From the NCBI GenBank assembly GCA_027487055.1, contig JAIYEJ010000209.1, positions 1 through 5,289 on the forward strand: DNA of 5,289 nucleotides, in the 5' to 3' direction. The notes under the pieces were generated by a model. That model searched no databases. It had not been told where the DNA came from and worked only from the letters and a program-made list of their open reading frames with translations. Origin of the DNA: Methylotenera sp. Its GTDB lineage: Bacteria; Pseudomonadota; Gammaproteobacteria; Burkholderiales; Methylophilaceae. Positions within the stretch are counted from its first letter, which is position 1; every line of letters starts with the position of its first letter. This document shows, piece after piece, positions 1 to 5,289 of the stretch. Made by a program: the position numbers and the translations under genes.

Positions 1-2976
1 ACGAAGTTAAAGCATATTGAGGTGTTGCCTCTGTTTGCACGGTTAAGTATCGAAGACCAGCAAAAAATTTTCAAAAGCCACATTAGCCGCCGCATTGTGT
101 TGGCGACGAACGTGGCAGAAACCTCGCTCACAGTGCCTGGTATTAAGTATGTGATTGATGCGGGCTTGGCGCGGGTGAATCGCTATAGCCCGCGTGCAAA
201 AGTAGAGCAGTTGCAGATTGAAAAGATATCGCAAGCAGCTGCTAAGCAGCGCGCTGGCCGATGCGGTCGCGTGTCTAATGGTATTTGTGTGCGCTTGTAT
301 TCCGAACAAGACTTTAATGGGCGCCCAGAGTTTACCGAGCCAGAAATTCTACGTAGCTCATTGGCGGCGGTGATTTTACGAATGGCCGCTTTGCGCTTGG
401 GTGATGTAGCAGAGTTTCCATTTATTGAAGCACCTTCGTCACGCTTAATCGCGGATGGATATTTGTTGTTGCAAGAACTGGGTGCGGTAGACGAAAAGCG
501 TCAGATTACCGAAACAGGTTTGCAACTCGCCAAGTTGCCGCTAGACCCTAGGGTTGGCCGTATGATTTTAGCGGCTAAGCGCGAAGGGTGTTTGCGCGAG
601 ATATTAATCATCGCCAGTGTCTTGAGTATGCAAGACCCACGTGAGCGCCCTATGGATAAGCGCGAAGCGGCAGATAACGCGCATGCAAAGTTTGCAGGCG
701 AAGGTTCTGATTTTATGAGCTACCTGAAAATATGGGATTGGTTTGACGGTGCATTGAAGAACAAAAAATCCAATAAAGATTTGCTTAATCAATGCCACGC
801 CAATTTTCTGTCATTTTTGCGTTTAAAAGAGTGGCGAGAGCTGCATGGCCAGTTGTTGGATATTGTCGAAGAAATGGAATTTATGTTGAACGATAAAGCC
901 GTGACCGACGCGGTGAAGTTCGAGCAAGTCCATAAGGCTTTGTTAGCAGGTTTGTTGGGTAATATTGGCTTTAAAGATGGCGACAGCGATTCTTACGCAG
1001 GTGCACGTAGTATTCGCTTTCATGTCGCACCAGGCTCATGTTTAAAGAAAACGCGTCCCAAATGGGTGATTGCCGCCGAGTTGGTGGATACCACTAAGCT
1101 ATATGCACGCTGTGTGGCAAAAATAGAGCCCGATTGGATAGAGCCACTCGCACGCGGTTTGACGCAAAGTACATATACTGACCCGCGATGGGACAGAAAA
1201 ATGGGTATGGTGAACGCGTGGGAGCGTGTGTCTTTGTATGGACTCACGATTATTCCCAAGCGCCGCGTGCATTATGGGCCAATTAACCCGCAGGAATCGC
1301 GTGAGATATTTATTCGAGAAGCGCTCGCAAATGGTGATTTTGATACGAAAGCAGCTTTTTTCGTTGCAAATGAGCGCTTAATCGCCGAAGTCGAAGAGTT
1401 AGAGCATAAAGCACGTCGCCAAGATGTGTTGGTGGATGAGCACCAATTATTTGCGTTTTACGATAGCAAAATCCCTGCGGACATTATTAACGCAGCCAGT
1501 TTCGAAAAATGGCGGGCTGACACTGAAAAAACCAACCCCAAACTCCTGTATTTAACCCGAGACGATTTAATGCGTCACGGTGCAGATGCTGTAACGGCCG
1601 TGCAGTTCCCAGAAAAAATGCGATTAGGTGCAGTGGAAATCCCACTTAAGTATCGTTTTGAGCCGAATCATCTATTAGATGGGGTGACCGCGACTGTGCC
1701 CTTAGCATTGCTTAATCAACTAGACCCAAACCCAACTGAATGGCTGGTGCCAGGCATGTTGCGTGAAAAAGTAACCTATTTGGTGAAAGCGCTGCCTAAA
1801 ACTTTTAGGCGTGTGTGTGTGCCCGTACCAGAGTTTGTGACAGGCTTTTTAGAGCATATTGCTAATCAGCAACATTTACCCATTTTAGAAACACTTGCCA
1901 CTTACATTCAAAACAAAACTAGCTTAAAAATTAGCCAAGATGATTGGCTAGAGCCCATACCAGACCACTTATTAATGAACTTTAGTATTGTGGATGACGC
2001 TGGGCGTGAACTTGGTATGGGGCGCGATTGGCGTGCCTTGCAAAAGCAGTTGGGCCAAGCAGCACAGCTGACATTTAGAAATACATCGCCAGATAATATT
2101 AAAAGTATGGAAAAAACAGGCCTCAAACAATGGGATTTTGGTGATTTGCCACAAACCTTAAGCTTTGAGCGCGATGGCTTAAAAGTAGTTGGCTACCCTG
2201 CATTAGAAGATCATGGTGATAGTGTAGCGGTAAAGCTCTTTGATACTGAGCAAGAGGCGCTGGTTAATCTGCAAAAAGGCGTTTGTAGGCTCATGCGATT
2301 TGAGCTGAAAGAGCAGATTAAACAGCTTGAGAAAGGTCTGCCCAACTTTAACCAATATGCCCTCATTTTAAGAAATGTGATGTCACCAGAAGAGTTGCGA
2401 GATGACATAATTAGCGCGATTGCGGACCGTGCTTTTATTGGTGAAGACGATTTGCCGCGTACCAACGCAGAATTTATGATTCTGAAAACGCGTGCACGCA
2501 CCCGTTTACCCGCTGTAACGCAAGGTCTTGTAAGGCAAGCGCAGGCAATCGCGACTGAGTATCAAGCTTTAATGAATGCTCAAACCAAAATGCCTGCCAC
2601 CGTAAACCGACTAAAAAAAGATGTAGAGCAACAAGTGCAGTTATTGGTGTACAAAAACTGCTTTAGCCAAACGCCTTGGGCATATTTGCAACACGTGCCA
2701 CGCTATTTAAAAGCGCTTCATTTACGCATTCAAAAACAACCGGCTAACCCAGACCGTGATGGCAAAAATGCAGCTAGCATTGGGATGATTTGGCAAAAAT
2801 GGCAAGATAAAGTGCTGAGTTTAAAGCAAGCAAACCGCGAAATTCCAGCAGATTTAGCCGATTATCGTTGGTTGATTGAAGAGTTACGTGTGTCTCTTTT
2901 TGCGCAAGAACTTAAAACGCCTTTTCCAGTCTCGATTAAAAGGCTTGAAAAAATTTGGGCTGACATGAATGATTAA
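1..2976 (+). CDS. hrpA: ATP-dependent RNA helicase HrpA (DEAH-box), 5'-truncated by window edge
   Basis: This is the C-terminal 991 residues of a DEAH-box RNA helicase; HrpA proteins are about 1300 residues, so roughly 300 N-terminal residues (RecA1 with Walker A and DEAH motifs) lie left of the window. The frame is open from base 1, and the GTG at 22 is an internal Val codon in the HrpA-typical stretch EVLPLFARLS, not a start. Visible parts in order: RecA2 with motif V (ATNVAETSLT, 103-132) and motif VI (QRAGRCGR, 247-270); winged-helix/HA2 region (about 340-930); OB-fold region (about 940-1160); then a long C-terminal extension of the DUF3418 type to the stop TAA at 2974-2976. That extension separates HrpA from short DEAH helicases such as HrpB. 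HrpA is a cytoplasmic RNA helicase; in E. coli it is linked to mRNA processing and rescue of collided ribosomes (family knowledge). No frameshift or missing motif was seen in the visible part. Identification is very secure. Confidence 0.96.
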   Translation, partial: TKLKHIEVLPLFARLSIEDQQKIFKSHISRRIVLATNVAETSLTVPGIKYVIDAGLARVNRYSPRAKVEQLQIEKISQAAAKQRAGRCGRVSNGICVRLYSEQDFNGRPEFTEPEILRSSLAAVILRMAALRLGDVAEFPFIEAPSSRLIADGYLLLQELGAVDEKRQITETGLQLAKLPLDPRVGRMILAAKREGCLREILIIASVLSMQDPRERPMDKREAADNAHAKFAGEGSDFMSYLKIWDWFDGALKNKKSNKDLLNQCHANFLSFLRLKEWRELHGQLLDIVEEMEFMLNDKAVTDAVKFEQVHKALLAGLLGNIGFKDGDSDSYAGARSIRFHVAPGSCLKKTRPKWVIAAELVDTTKLYARCVAKIEPDWIEPLARGLTQSTYTDPRWDRKMGMVNAWERVSLYGLTIIPKRRVHYGPINPQESREIFIREALANGDFDTKAAFFVANERLIAEVEELEHKARRQDVLVDEHQLFAFYDSKIPADIINAASFEKWRADTEKTNPKLLYLTRDDLMRHGADAVTAVQFPEKMRLGAVEIPLKYRFEPNHLLDGVTATVPLALLNQLDPNPTEWLVPGMLREKVTYLVKALPKTFRRVCVPVPEFVTGFLEHIANQQHLPILETLATYIQNKTSLKISQDDWLEPIPDHLLMNFSIVDDAGRELGMGRDWRALQKQLGQAAQLTFRNTSPDNIKSMEKTGLKQWDFGDLPQTLSFERDGLKVVGYPALEDHGDSVAVKLFDTEQEALVNLQKGVCRLMRFELKEQIKQLEKGLPNFNQYALILRNVMSPEELRDDIISAIADRAFIGEDDLPRTNAEFMILKTRARTRLPAVTQGLVRQAQAIATEYQALMNAQTKMPATVNRLKKDVEQQVQLLVYKNCFSQTPWAYLQHVPRYLKALHLRIQKQPANPDRDGKNAASIGMIWQKWQDKVLSLKQANREIPADLADYRWLIEELRVSLFAQELKTPFPVSIKRLEKIWADMND
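1926..1950 (-). terminator. Terminator-like hairpin on the antisense strand inside hrpA
   Basis: TAGCCAA (1932-1938) and TTGGCTA (1944-1950) form a perfect 7-base stem with a five-base loop. Read on the minus strand, the stem is followed by ATTTTTAAG, so it resembles an intrinsic terminator for antisense RNA. The plus strand has no U-run after the stem. The site lies within codons of the DUF3418-type region, so it could be chance. No antisense promoter was identified. Confidence 0.25.
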
Positions 2977-2981
2977 GCCAT

Positions 2982-3019
2982 ATGACGATATATTAGCCTG
3001 ATGACGATATTAGCACCTG
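2982..3019 (+). repeat. Imperfect 19-base tandem duplication spanning the TonB-like gene start
   Basis: Bases 2982-3000 (ATGACGATATATTAGCCTG) and 3001-3019 (ATGACGATATTAGCACCTG) are adjacent 19-base copies. They share ATGACGATAT, TAGC and CTG, and differ by an AT insertion in the first and an AC insertion in the second. Both begin with ATG ACG ATA, but the first copy reaches TAG after four codons (MTIY, stop 2994-2996), while the second opens the 300-residue frame. The repeat is directly visible; whether it affects translation is inference. Confidence 0.8.
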
Positions 3020-3903
3020 AGCAAAATTCTTTAGAAGCTTATCTAGCTAACCCACGCGGCGATAAACTTTTGCGCCTAAATGTTAGTCGCAACACTTTAA
3101 TTGCTTTTACTGTTTCGATTGTTTTGCACTTGTTGGTATTGCTATTTGTAGTGCCCAATATTGACTTAAACAATAGCCCACCAAGTAGCACGATTGTGGT
3201 GGAGTTAGCCCCGCAGACAAAGTCGCCAGAGCCTGTGCAAATACCGCCACAGCCAGAAGTTAAGCCTAAACCAGAAGTTAAGCCTGAGCCTAAGGTAATC
3301 ACTAAAAAGCTATCCAGCAAGCCAAGTAAACCTAGACAATCAGATTTTTCAGCGCCTAAAGTATTAACGCAAGAATCAAACGAAAAATCTGTGCCGACAG
3401 CGCCTACAAAGCCACAAACACCTGCAGATGCGCCGACTGATATGGCCTCATACATTGCGCAGCAACGTGCAAAACGCGAAGCGTCAGAACAAGAGGCTGC
3501 GCGCCAGAATACAGCAGCGGCGGCAGCGGAAATAGGATTAACTGAAGAACAAAAGCGTGATGAACGCATTAAAAACAATCTTAAATCTGGCACTAACGGC
3601 ATTTTTTCTATTCAGCGATTAGAATCTAAAACTGCAAGCTTTAGCTTTAAAGGTTGGACAGACTACACCAATGTTAAACTAAAGTTTTATGAGGTAGAAG
3701 CGAGTGGCGGTGAGGATGTGAGGCTCGTTATGATACGTCGAATGATTACGATTATTCGTGAGCATTATGATGGCGATTTTCCTTGGGAATCGCACCGTTT
3801 AGGGCGCACCATTACCAAATCGGCAAGGCTTGAAGATAGTGCAGAACTGGAAGACTTTTTAATGCAAGAGTTTTTTGGGCGCAATTATAAAACAGAGCAA
3901 TAA
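3001..3903 (+). CDS. TonB-like inner-membrane anchored periplasmic protein of unknown role
   Basis: This complete 300-residue protein has TonB-like architecture. Residues 1-31 are cytoplasmic with basic residues (K22, R26, R30). Residues 32-51 form one hydrophobic segment, predicting an uncleaved inner-membrane anchor. Residues 72-115 are a Pro/Lys/Glu linker with two PEVKP units, as in periplasm-spanning TonB proteins. Residues 148-196 are Ala/Gln/Glu/Arg-rich and probably helical. Residues 198-296 form a compact C-terminal domain containing SFSFKGW, GDFPWESHRLGR and a final acidic helix ending QEFFGR. I do not see the usual TonB C-terminal YP signature, and no exbB or exbD is present, so a siderophore-type energy-transducer role is unproven; similarity may be in architecture only. 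ATG 3001 is the first ATG after an in-frame TGA at 2983-2985 and gives the full anchor, but no Shine-Dalgarno precedes it. It begins 24 bases after hrpA on the same strand, so co-transcription is likely. TonB-like topology is well supported; function is not known. Confidence 0.88.
   Translation: MTILAPEQNSLEAYLANPRGDKLLRLNVSRNTLIAFTVSIVLHLLVLLFVVPNIDLNNSPPSSTIVVELAPQTKSPEPVQIPPQPEVKPKPEVKPEPKVITKKLSSKPSKPRQSDFSAPKVLTQESNEKSVPTAPTKPQTPADAPTDMASYIAQQRAKREASEQEAARQNTAAAAAEIGLTEEQKRDERIKNNLKSGTNGIFSIQRLESKTASFSFKGWTDYTNVKLKFYEVEASGGEDVRLVMIRRMITIIREHYDGDFPWESHRLGRTITKSARLEDSAELEDFLMQEFFGRNYKTEQ
3253..3288 (+). repeat. 18-base tandem repeat coding for PEVKPK/PEVKPE in the linker
   Basis: Two adjacent 18-base units (3253-3270 and 3271-3288) match at 16 of 18 bases, with differences only in the last codon (AAA versus GAG). 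They encode PEVKPK then PEVKPE in the periplasmic linker of the TonB-like protein. As the unit is a whole number of codons, gain or loss of copies would change linker length without shifting the frame. Confidence 0.85.
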
Positions 3904-3921
3904 AGCATGTCATCAAATCGA

Positions 3922-4017
3922 CTGCCCTGTACCAGTTTTTGGCATCACCGCATAATATACTACCTAAAGCTAGTTATTCATGCGTGAAACCCTTATGGAT
4001 ATTGGCTTGCAGGGCAG
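3922..4017. repeat. Long imperfect inverted repeat filling the convergent intergenic gap
   Basis: The outer arms are CTGCCCTG (3922-3929) and CAGGGCAG (4010-4017), a perfect 8-base pair. Pairing can continue inward with T3930-G4009, A3931-T4008, then CCAG (3932-3935) with TTGG (4002-4005) after a two-base bulge. An inner arm is also present: TCAC 3945-3948 with GTGA 3984-3987, GCAT 3950-3953 with ATGC 3980-3983, AATA 3954-3957 with TATT 3975-3978, and ACTA 3959-3962 with TAGT 3971-3974. These are separated by single-base bulges and close on an eight-base loop. Together about 30 pairs span nearly the whole gap between the convergent genes. It could be a transcript-end structure, a small RNA, or a decayed palindromic element. 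Folding energy was not computed. Confidence 0.55.
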
Positions 4018-4025
4018 CTATTTTT
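4003..4025 (+). terminator. Candidate Rho-independent terminator of the hrpA/TonB-like transcript
   Basis: A compact stem can form from TGGCT (4003-4007) and GC (4009-4010) with GC (4014-4015) and AGCTA (4016-4020), with T4008 bulged, one G-U pair and an AGG loop. Five T residues (4021-4025) follow at once, then ATTA. It lies 100 bases past the TonB-like stop and just before the end of the opposing gene. The stem is short and has a bulge, so strength is uncertain. It has no matching U-run for transcripts on the minus strand. Confidence 0.45.
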
Positions 4026-4038
4026 ATTACGGCAATAT

Positions 4039-5040
4039 TTAAAACTGCATTAACATTTGCCTAATCGCGTTTTCATCTAGGCCTTTACCAATCAGCACCA
4101 CACGGCTAATCGGTTCGTCTTCATCCCAGCCCTCAAGCAATGTTGGCGGGTAGGGCGTAAAGTGCACAGCATGAATCGCCAATGGCGCGGGTTGGTCTTC
4201 GGCATGGATAATGCCTTTAAGGCGCAAAAGTTTTTCGCCGTGGGTTTGGCATAGCTTCAAAATTACCTGTTTTAAATCACGCCAATTCAATGGTTTTGGC
4301 ATGGCCACCGTAAAACTAGTGATATCTTCATGCTGGCTTTTAAGCATACCAGCAGGCTTGATAGGCGCGCGAAGCCAGCGTTGCGGTTCGGCGCGTTTGC
4401 CACTAGGGTCAAACAGACCCACATCGATAATAAAATCAGGGTCAATTTCGCCATGTGCAATTTTGTGCTGAGTCGCCCCGGGGTTAATAGAAATCAATTT
4501 ATCTTTTAATGTGGAAATTTCATCTGCACTTACTAAGTCAGTTTTGGTGAGCAGCAGCACATCGGCCACAGCGGCTTGCTTGCGCGCTTCGGCGTGATCT
4601 TGCAGTTGTTGCATGCCGTAAGTGCCATCTATGGTGACCACTACCGCATCTAGTCTAAACACACTTTCAATGACGGGTTCATTCATTAAATTAGCTAAAA
4701 TCGGCCCTGGGTCGGCCATGCCTGTGGTTTCAATGACAATGCGGTTAAATTGCGGAATCGCCTGCAAAGCACGTTTAAAAAACAAATCGCGCATGGTGTC
4801 TGCCAACTCATTTTTAAGCGTGCAACATACGCAACCGCTTTGCAGTAACACCGTGTTTTCCGCAATCTGTTCACTATCCACTTGCGTTGCAAGAATATGA
4901 TCTAGCCCCGCAGCCCCAAGCTCGTTAATAATCACAGCGCTATCTTTCATTTGTGGTTGCGCTAATAATTTATTGAGAAGCGTGGTTTTGCCAGAGCCTA
5001 AAAAACCAGTGAGTAAGGTGACGGGAATGCGGTTGTCCAT
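4039..5040 (-). CDS. COG0523 (CobW/G3E family) P-loop GTPase, putative metallochaperone
   Basis: This is a complete 333-residue G3E-family GTPase, a usual length for COG0523. Visible motifs: Walker A GFLGSGKTT (residues 12-20); NELGAAGLDH (39-48), the switch-like region usually NEFG; the metal-binding CxCC motif CVCC (70-73); ETTG (104-107), the Walker B region; and TKTD (165-168), the guanine-specificity motif. The CobW C-terminal domain spans about 238-332. COG0523 proteins use GTP hydrolysis to deliver metal (often zinc, or cobalt for true CobW) to client proteins (family knowledge). There are no cobalamin genes nearby and no long His-rich stretch, so the metal and client cannot be assigned and I give no symbol. 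The ATG at 5038-5040 is forced: an in-frame stop lies two codons upstream (5044-5046). No Shine-Dalgarno is evident; the leader is A/T-rich. It starts 33 bases after selO ends on the same strand, suggesting one operon. The stop TAA is at 4039-4041. Confidence 0.95.
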   Translation of the reverse strand: MDNRIPVTLLTGFLGSGKTTLLNKLLAQPQMKDSAVIINELGAAGLDHILATQVDSEQIAENTVLLQSGCVCCTLKNELADTMRDLFFKRALQAIPQFNRIVIETTGMADPGPILANLMNEPVIESVFRLDAVVVTIDGTYGMQQLQDHAEARKQAAVADVLLLTKTDLVSADEISTLKDKLISINPGATQHKIAHGEIDPDFIIDVGLFDPSGKRAEPQRWLRAPIKPAGMLKSQHEDITSFTVAMPKPLNWRDLKQVILKLCQTHGEKLLRLKGIIHAEDQPAPLAIHAVHFTPYPPTLLEGWDEDEPISRVVLIGKGLDENAIRQMLMQF

Positions 5041-5073
5041 AATTTAAAATGATAGGTTTAAGTGGGATAAAAT

Positions 5074-5289
5074 CTAAGAACTACAAGATAGCATACTACA
5101 ACCTGCTTTTTGTCTTGCCCAATCGGGGCGCTTTTCTTCAAATTGTTCCATGCCTGTTTGCAAGGTATAGGGGTTTTTAAGTAGTGCGAGTAAGGTCAGG
5201 AGGCGACTATTGTCACCTGTTTCAGCTAAATCAATGGCTTCTTGCGCCATATAGTTACGCAGAACATAGCGTGGGTTATGGCTTTGCAT
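5074..5289 (-). CDS. selO: Protein adenylyltransferase SelO (YdiU/UPF0061), C-terminal end only
   Basis: These are the last 71 residues of a SelO pseudokinase, which is normally about 480-500 residues; the rest lies beyond the right edge. The stretch NPRYVLRNYMAQ is the conserved C-terminal block of the family, followed by an alpha-helical segment, a KRPDWA motif and the tail GCSMLSCSS. SelO transfers AMP from ATP to Ser/Thr/Tyr of target proteins and is linked to oxidative-stress responses (family knowledge). The Cys third from the end (TGT at 5083-5085 on the plus strand, ACA) is at the position held by selenocysteine in animal SelO and by the disulfide-forming Cys of E. coli SelO. A second Cys lies five residues before it. 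The Met codon at 5287-5289 is internal to the family alignment, not a start. The stop is TAG (5074-5076). The GTPase gene follows 33 bases downstream. Confidence 0.93.
   Translation of the reverse strand: MQSHNPRYVLRNYMAQEAIDLAETGDNSRLLTLLALLKNPYTLQTGMEQFEEKRPDWARQKAGCSMLSCSS

Noticed and set aside
22..24. GTG as the start codon of the first gene
   Set aside because: The frame is open to base 1 and the residues before it (LKHIE) continue the HrpA pattern; the protein also lacks its first RecA domain, so the real start is upstream of the window.
604..798. Minus-strand open frame inside hrpA
   Set aside because: It is fully overlapped by conserved HrpA coding sequence, shows no ribosome site and has no recognisable family.
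1811..1820. Short GT dinucleotide run in hrpA as a phase-variation tract
   Set aside because: There are only about five GT units, inside a conserved housekeeping gene with an intact frame; too short to support slippage control.
3039..3602. 187-codon open frame on the minus strand opposite the TonB-like gene
   Set aside because: Its Gly/Ser/Cys-rich, low-complexity translation mirrors the Pro/Ala/Lys-rich codons of the real gene and matches no recognisable family.
4211..4900. Plus-strand open frames (4211-4471 and 4622-4900) opposite the GTPase gene
   Set aside because: They lie wholly inside a gene with intact GTPase motifs, and their translations have no recognisable domain.
5083..5085. 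Possible selenocysteine at the SelO C-terminus
   Set aside because: The codon is TGT (Cys), not TGA, so no recoding is needed.
5287..5289. Met codon as the start of a 71-residue protein
   Set aside because: The residues are the conserved C-terminal block of SelO, which is about seven times longer, so the gene is cut by the window edge.

Overview
The window is an ordinary-looking bacterial chromosomal segment carrying four protein genes, two of them cut by the window edges. All four are most like proteins of Gram-negative Proteobacteria: an HrpA helicase with the long C-terminal extension, a TonB-like inner-membrane/periplasmic protein, a COG0523 (CobW-type) GTPase and the SelO pseudokinase. 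By-eye composition is moderate (roughly mid-40s % GC). A low-GC betaproteobacterium such as a Methylophilaceae member would fit, but this is an impression from protein style, not a database result.

Layout: positions 1-2976 (+) hold the last 991 codons of hrpA, whose start lies left of the window. After 24 bases, 3001-3903 (+) encodes a 300-residue TonB-like protein with one N-terminal membrane anchor, a Pro/Lys linker and a distinctive C-terminal domain. A 135-base convergent gap (3904-4038) has no gene but is rich in inverted repeats, including a compact + strand terminator candidate and a much longer alternative fold. On the minus strand, 4039-5040 is a complete COG0523 GTPase, preceded after 33 bases by the 3' end of selO (5074-5289), which runs off the right edge.

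hrpA and the TonB-like gene are co-directional and tightly spaced, so they may be co-transcribed. The same holds for selO and the GTPase on the other strand. The two pairs converge on the structured gap. Neither complete gene has a clear Shine-Dalgarno sequence. No RNA genes, insertion sequences, CRISPR arrays or phage genes were seen.

No new multi-gene system is evident. The items most worth checking are the orphan TonB-like protein and the near-duplicate of its start region with a four-codon mini-ORF, the two mutually exclusive RNA folds in the convergent gap, and the selO-GTPase pairing.
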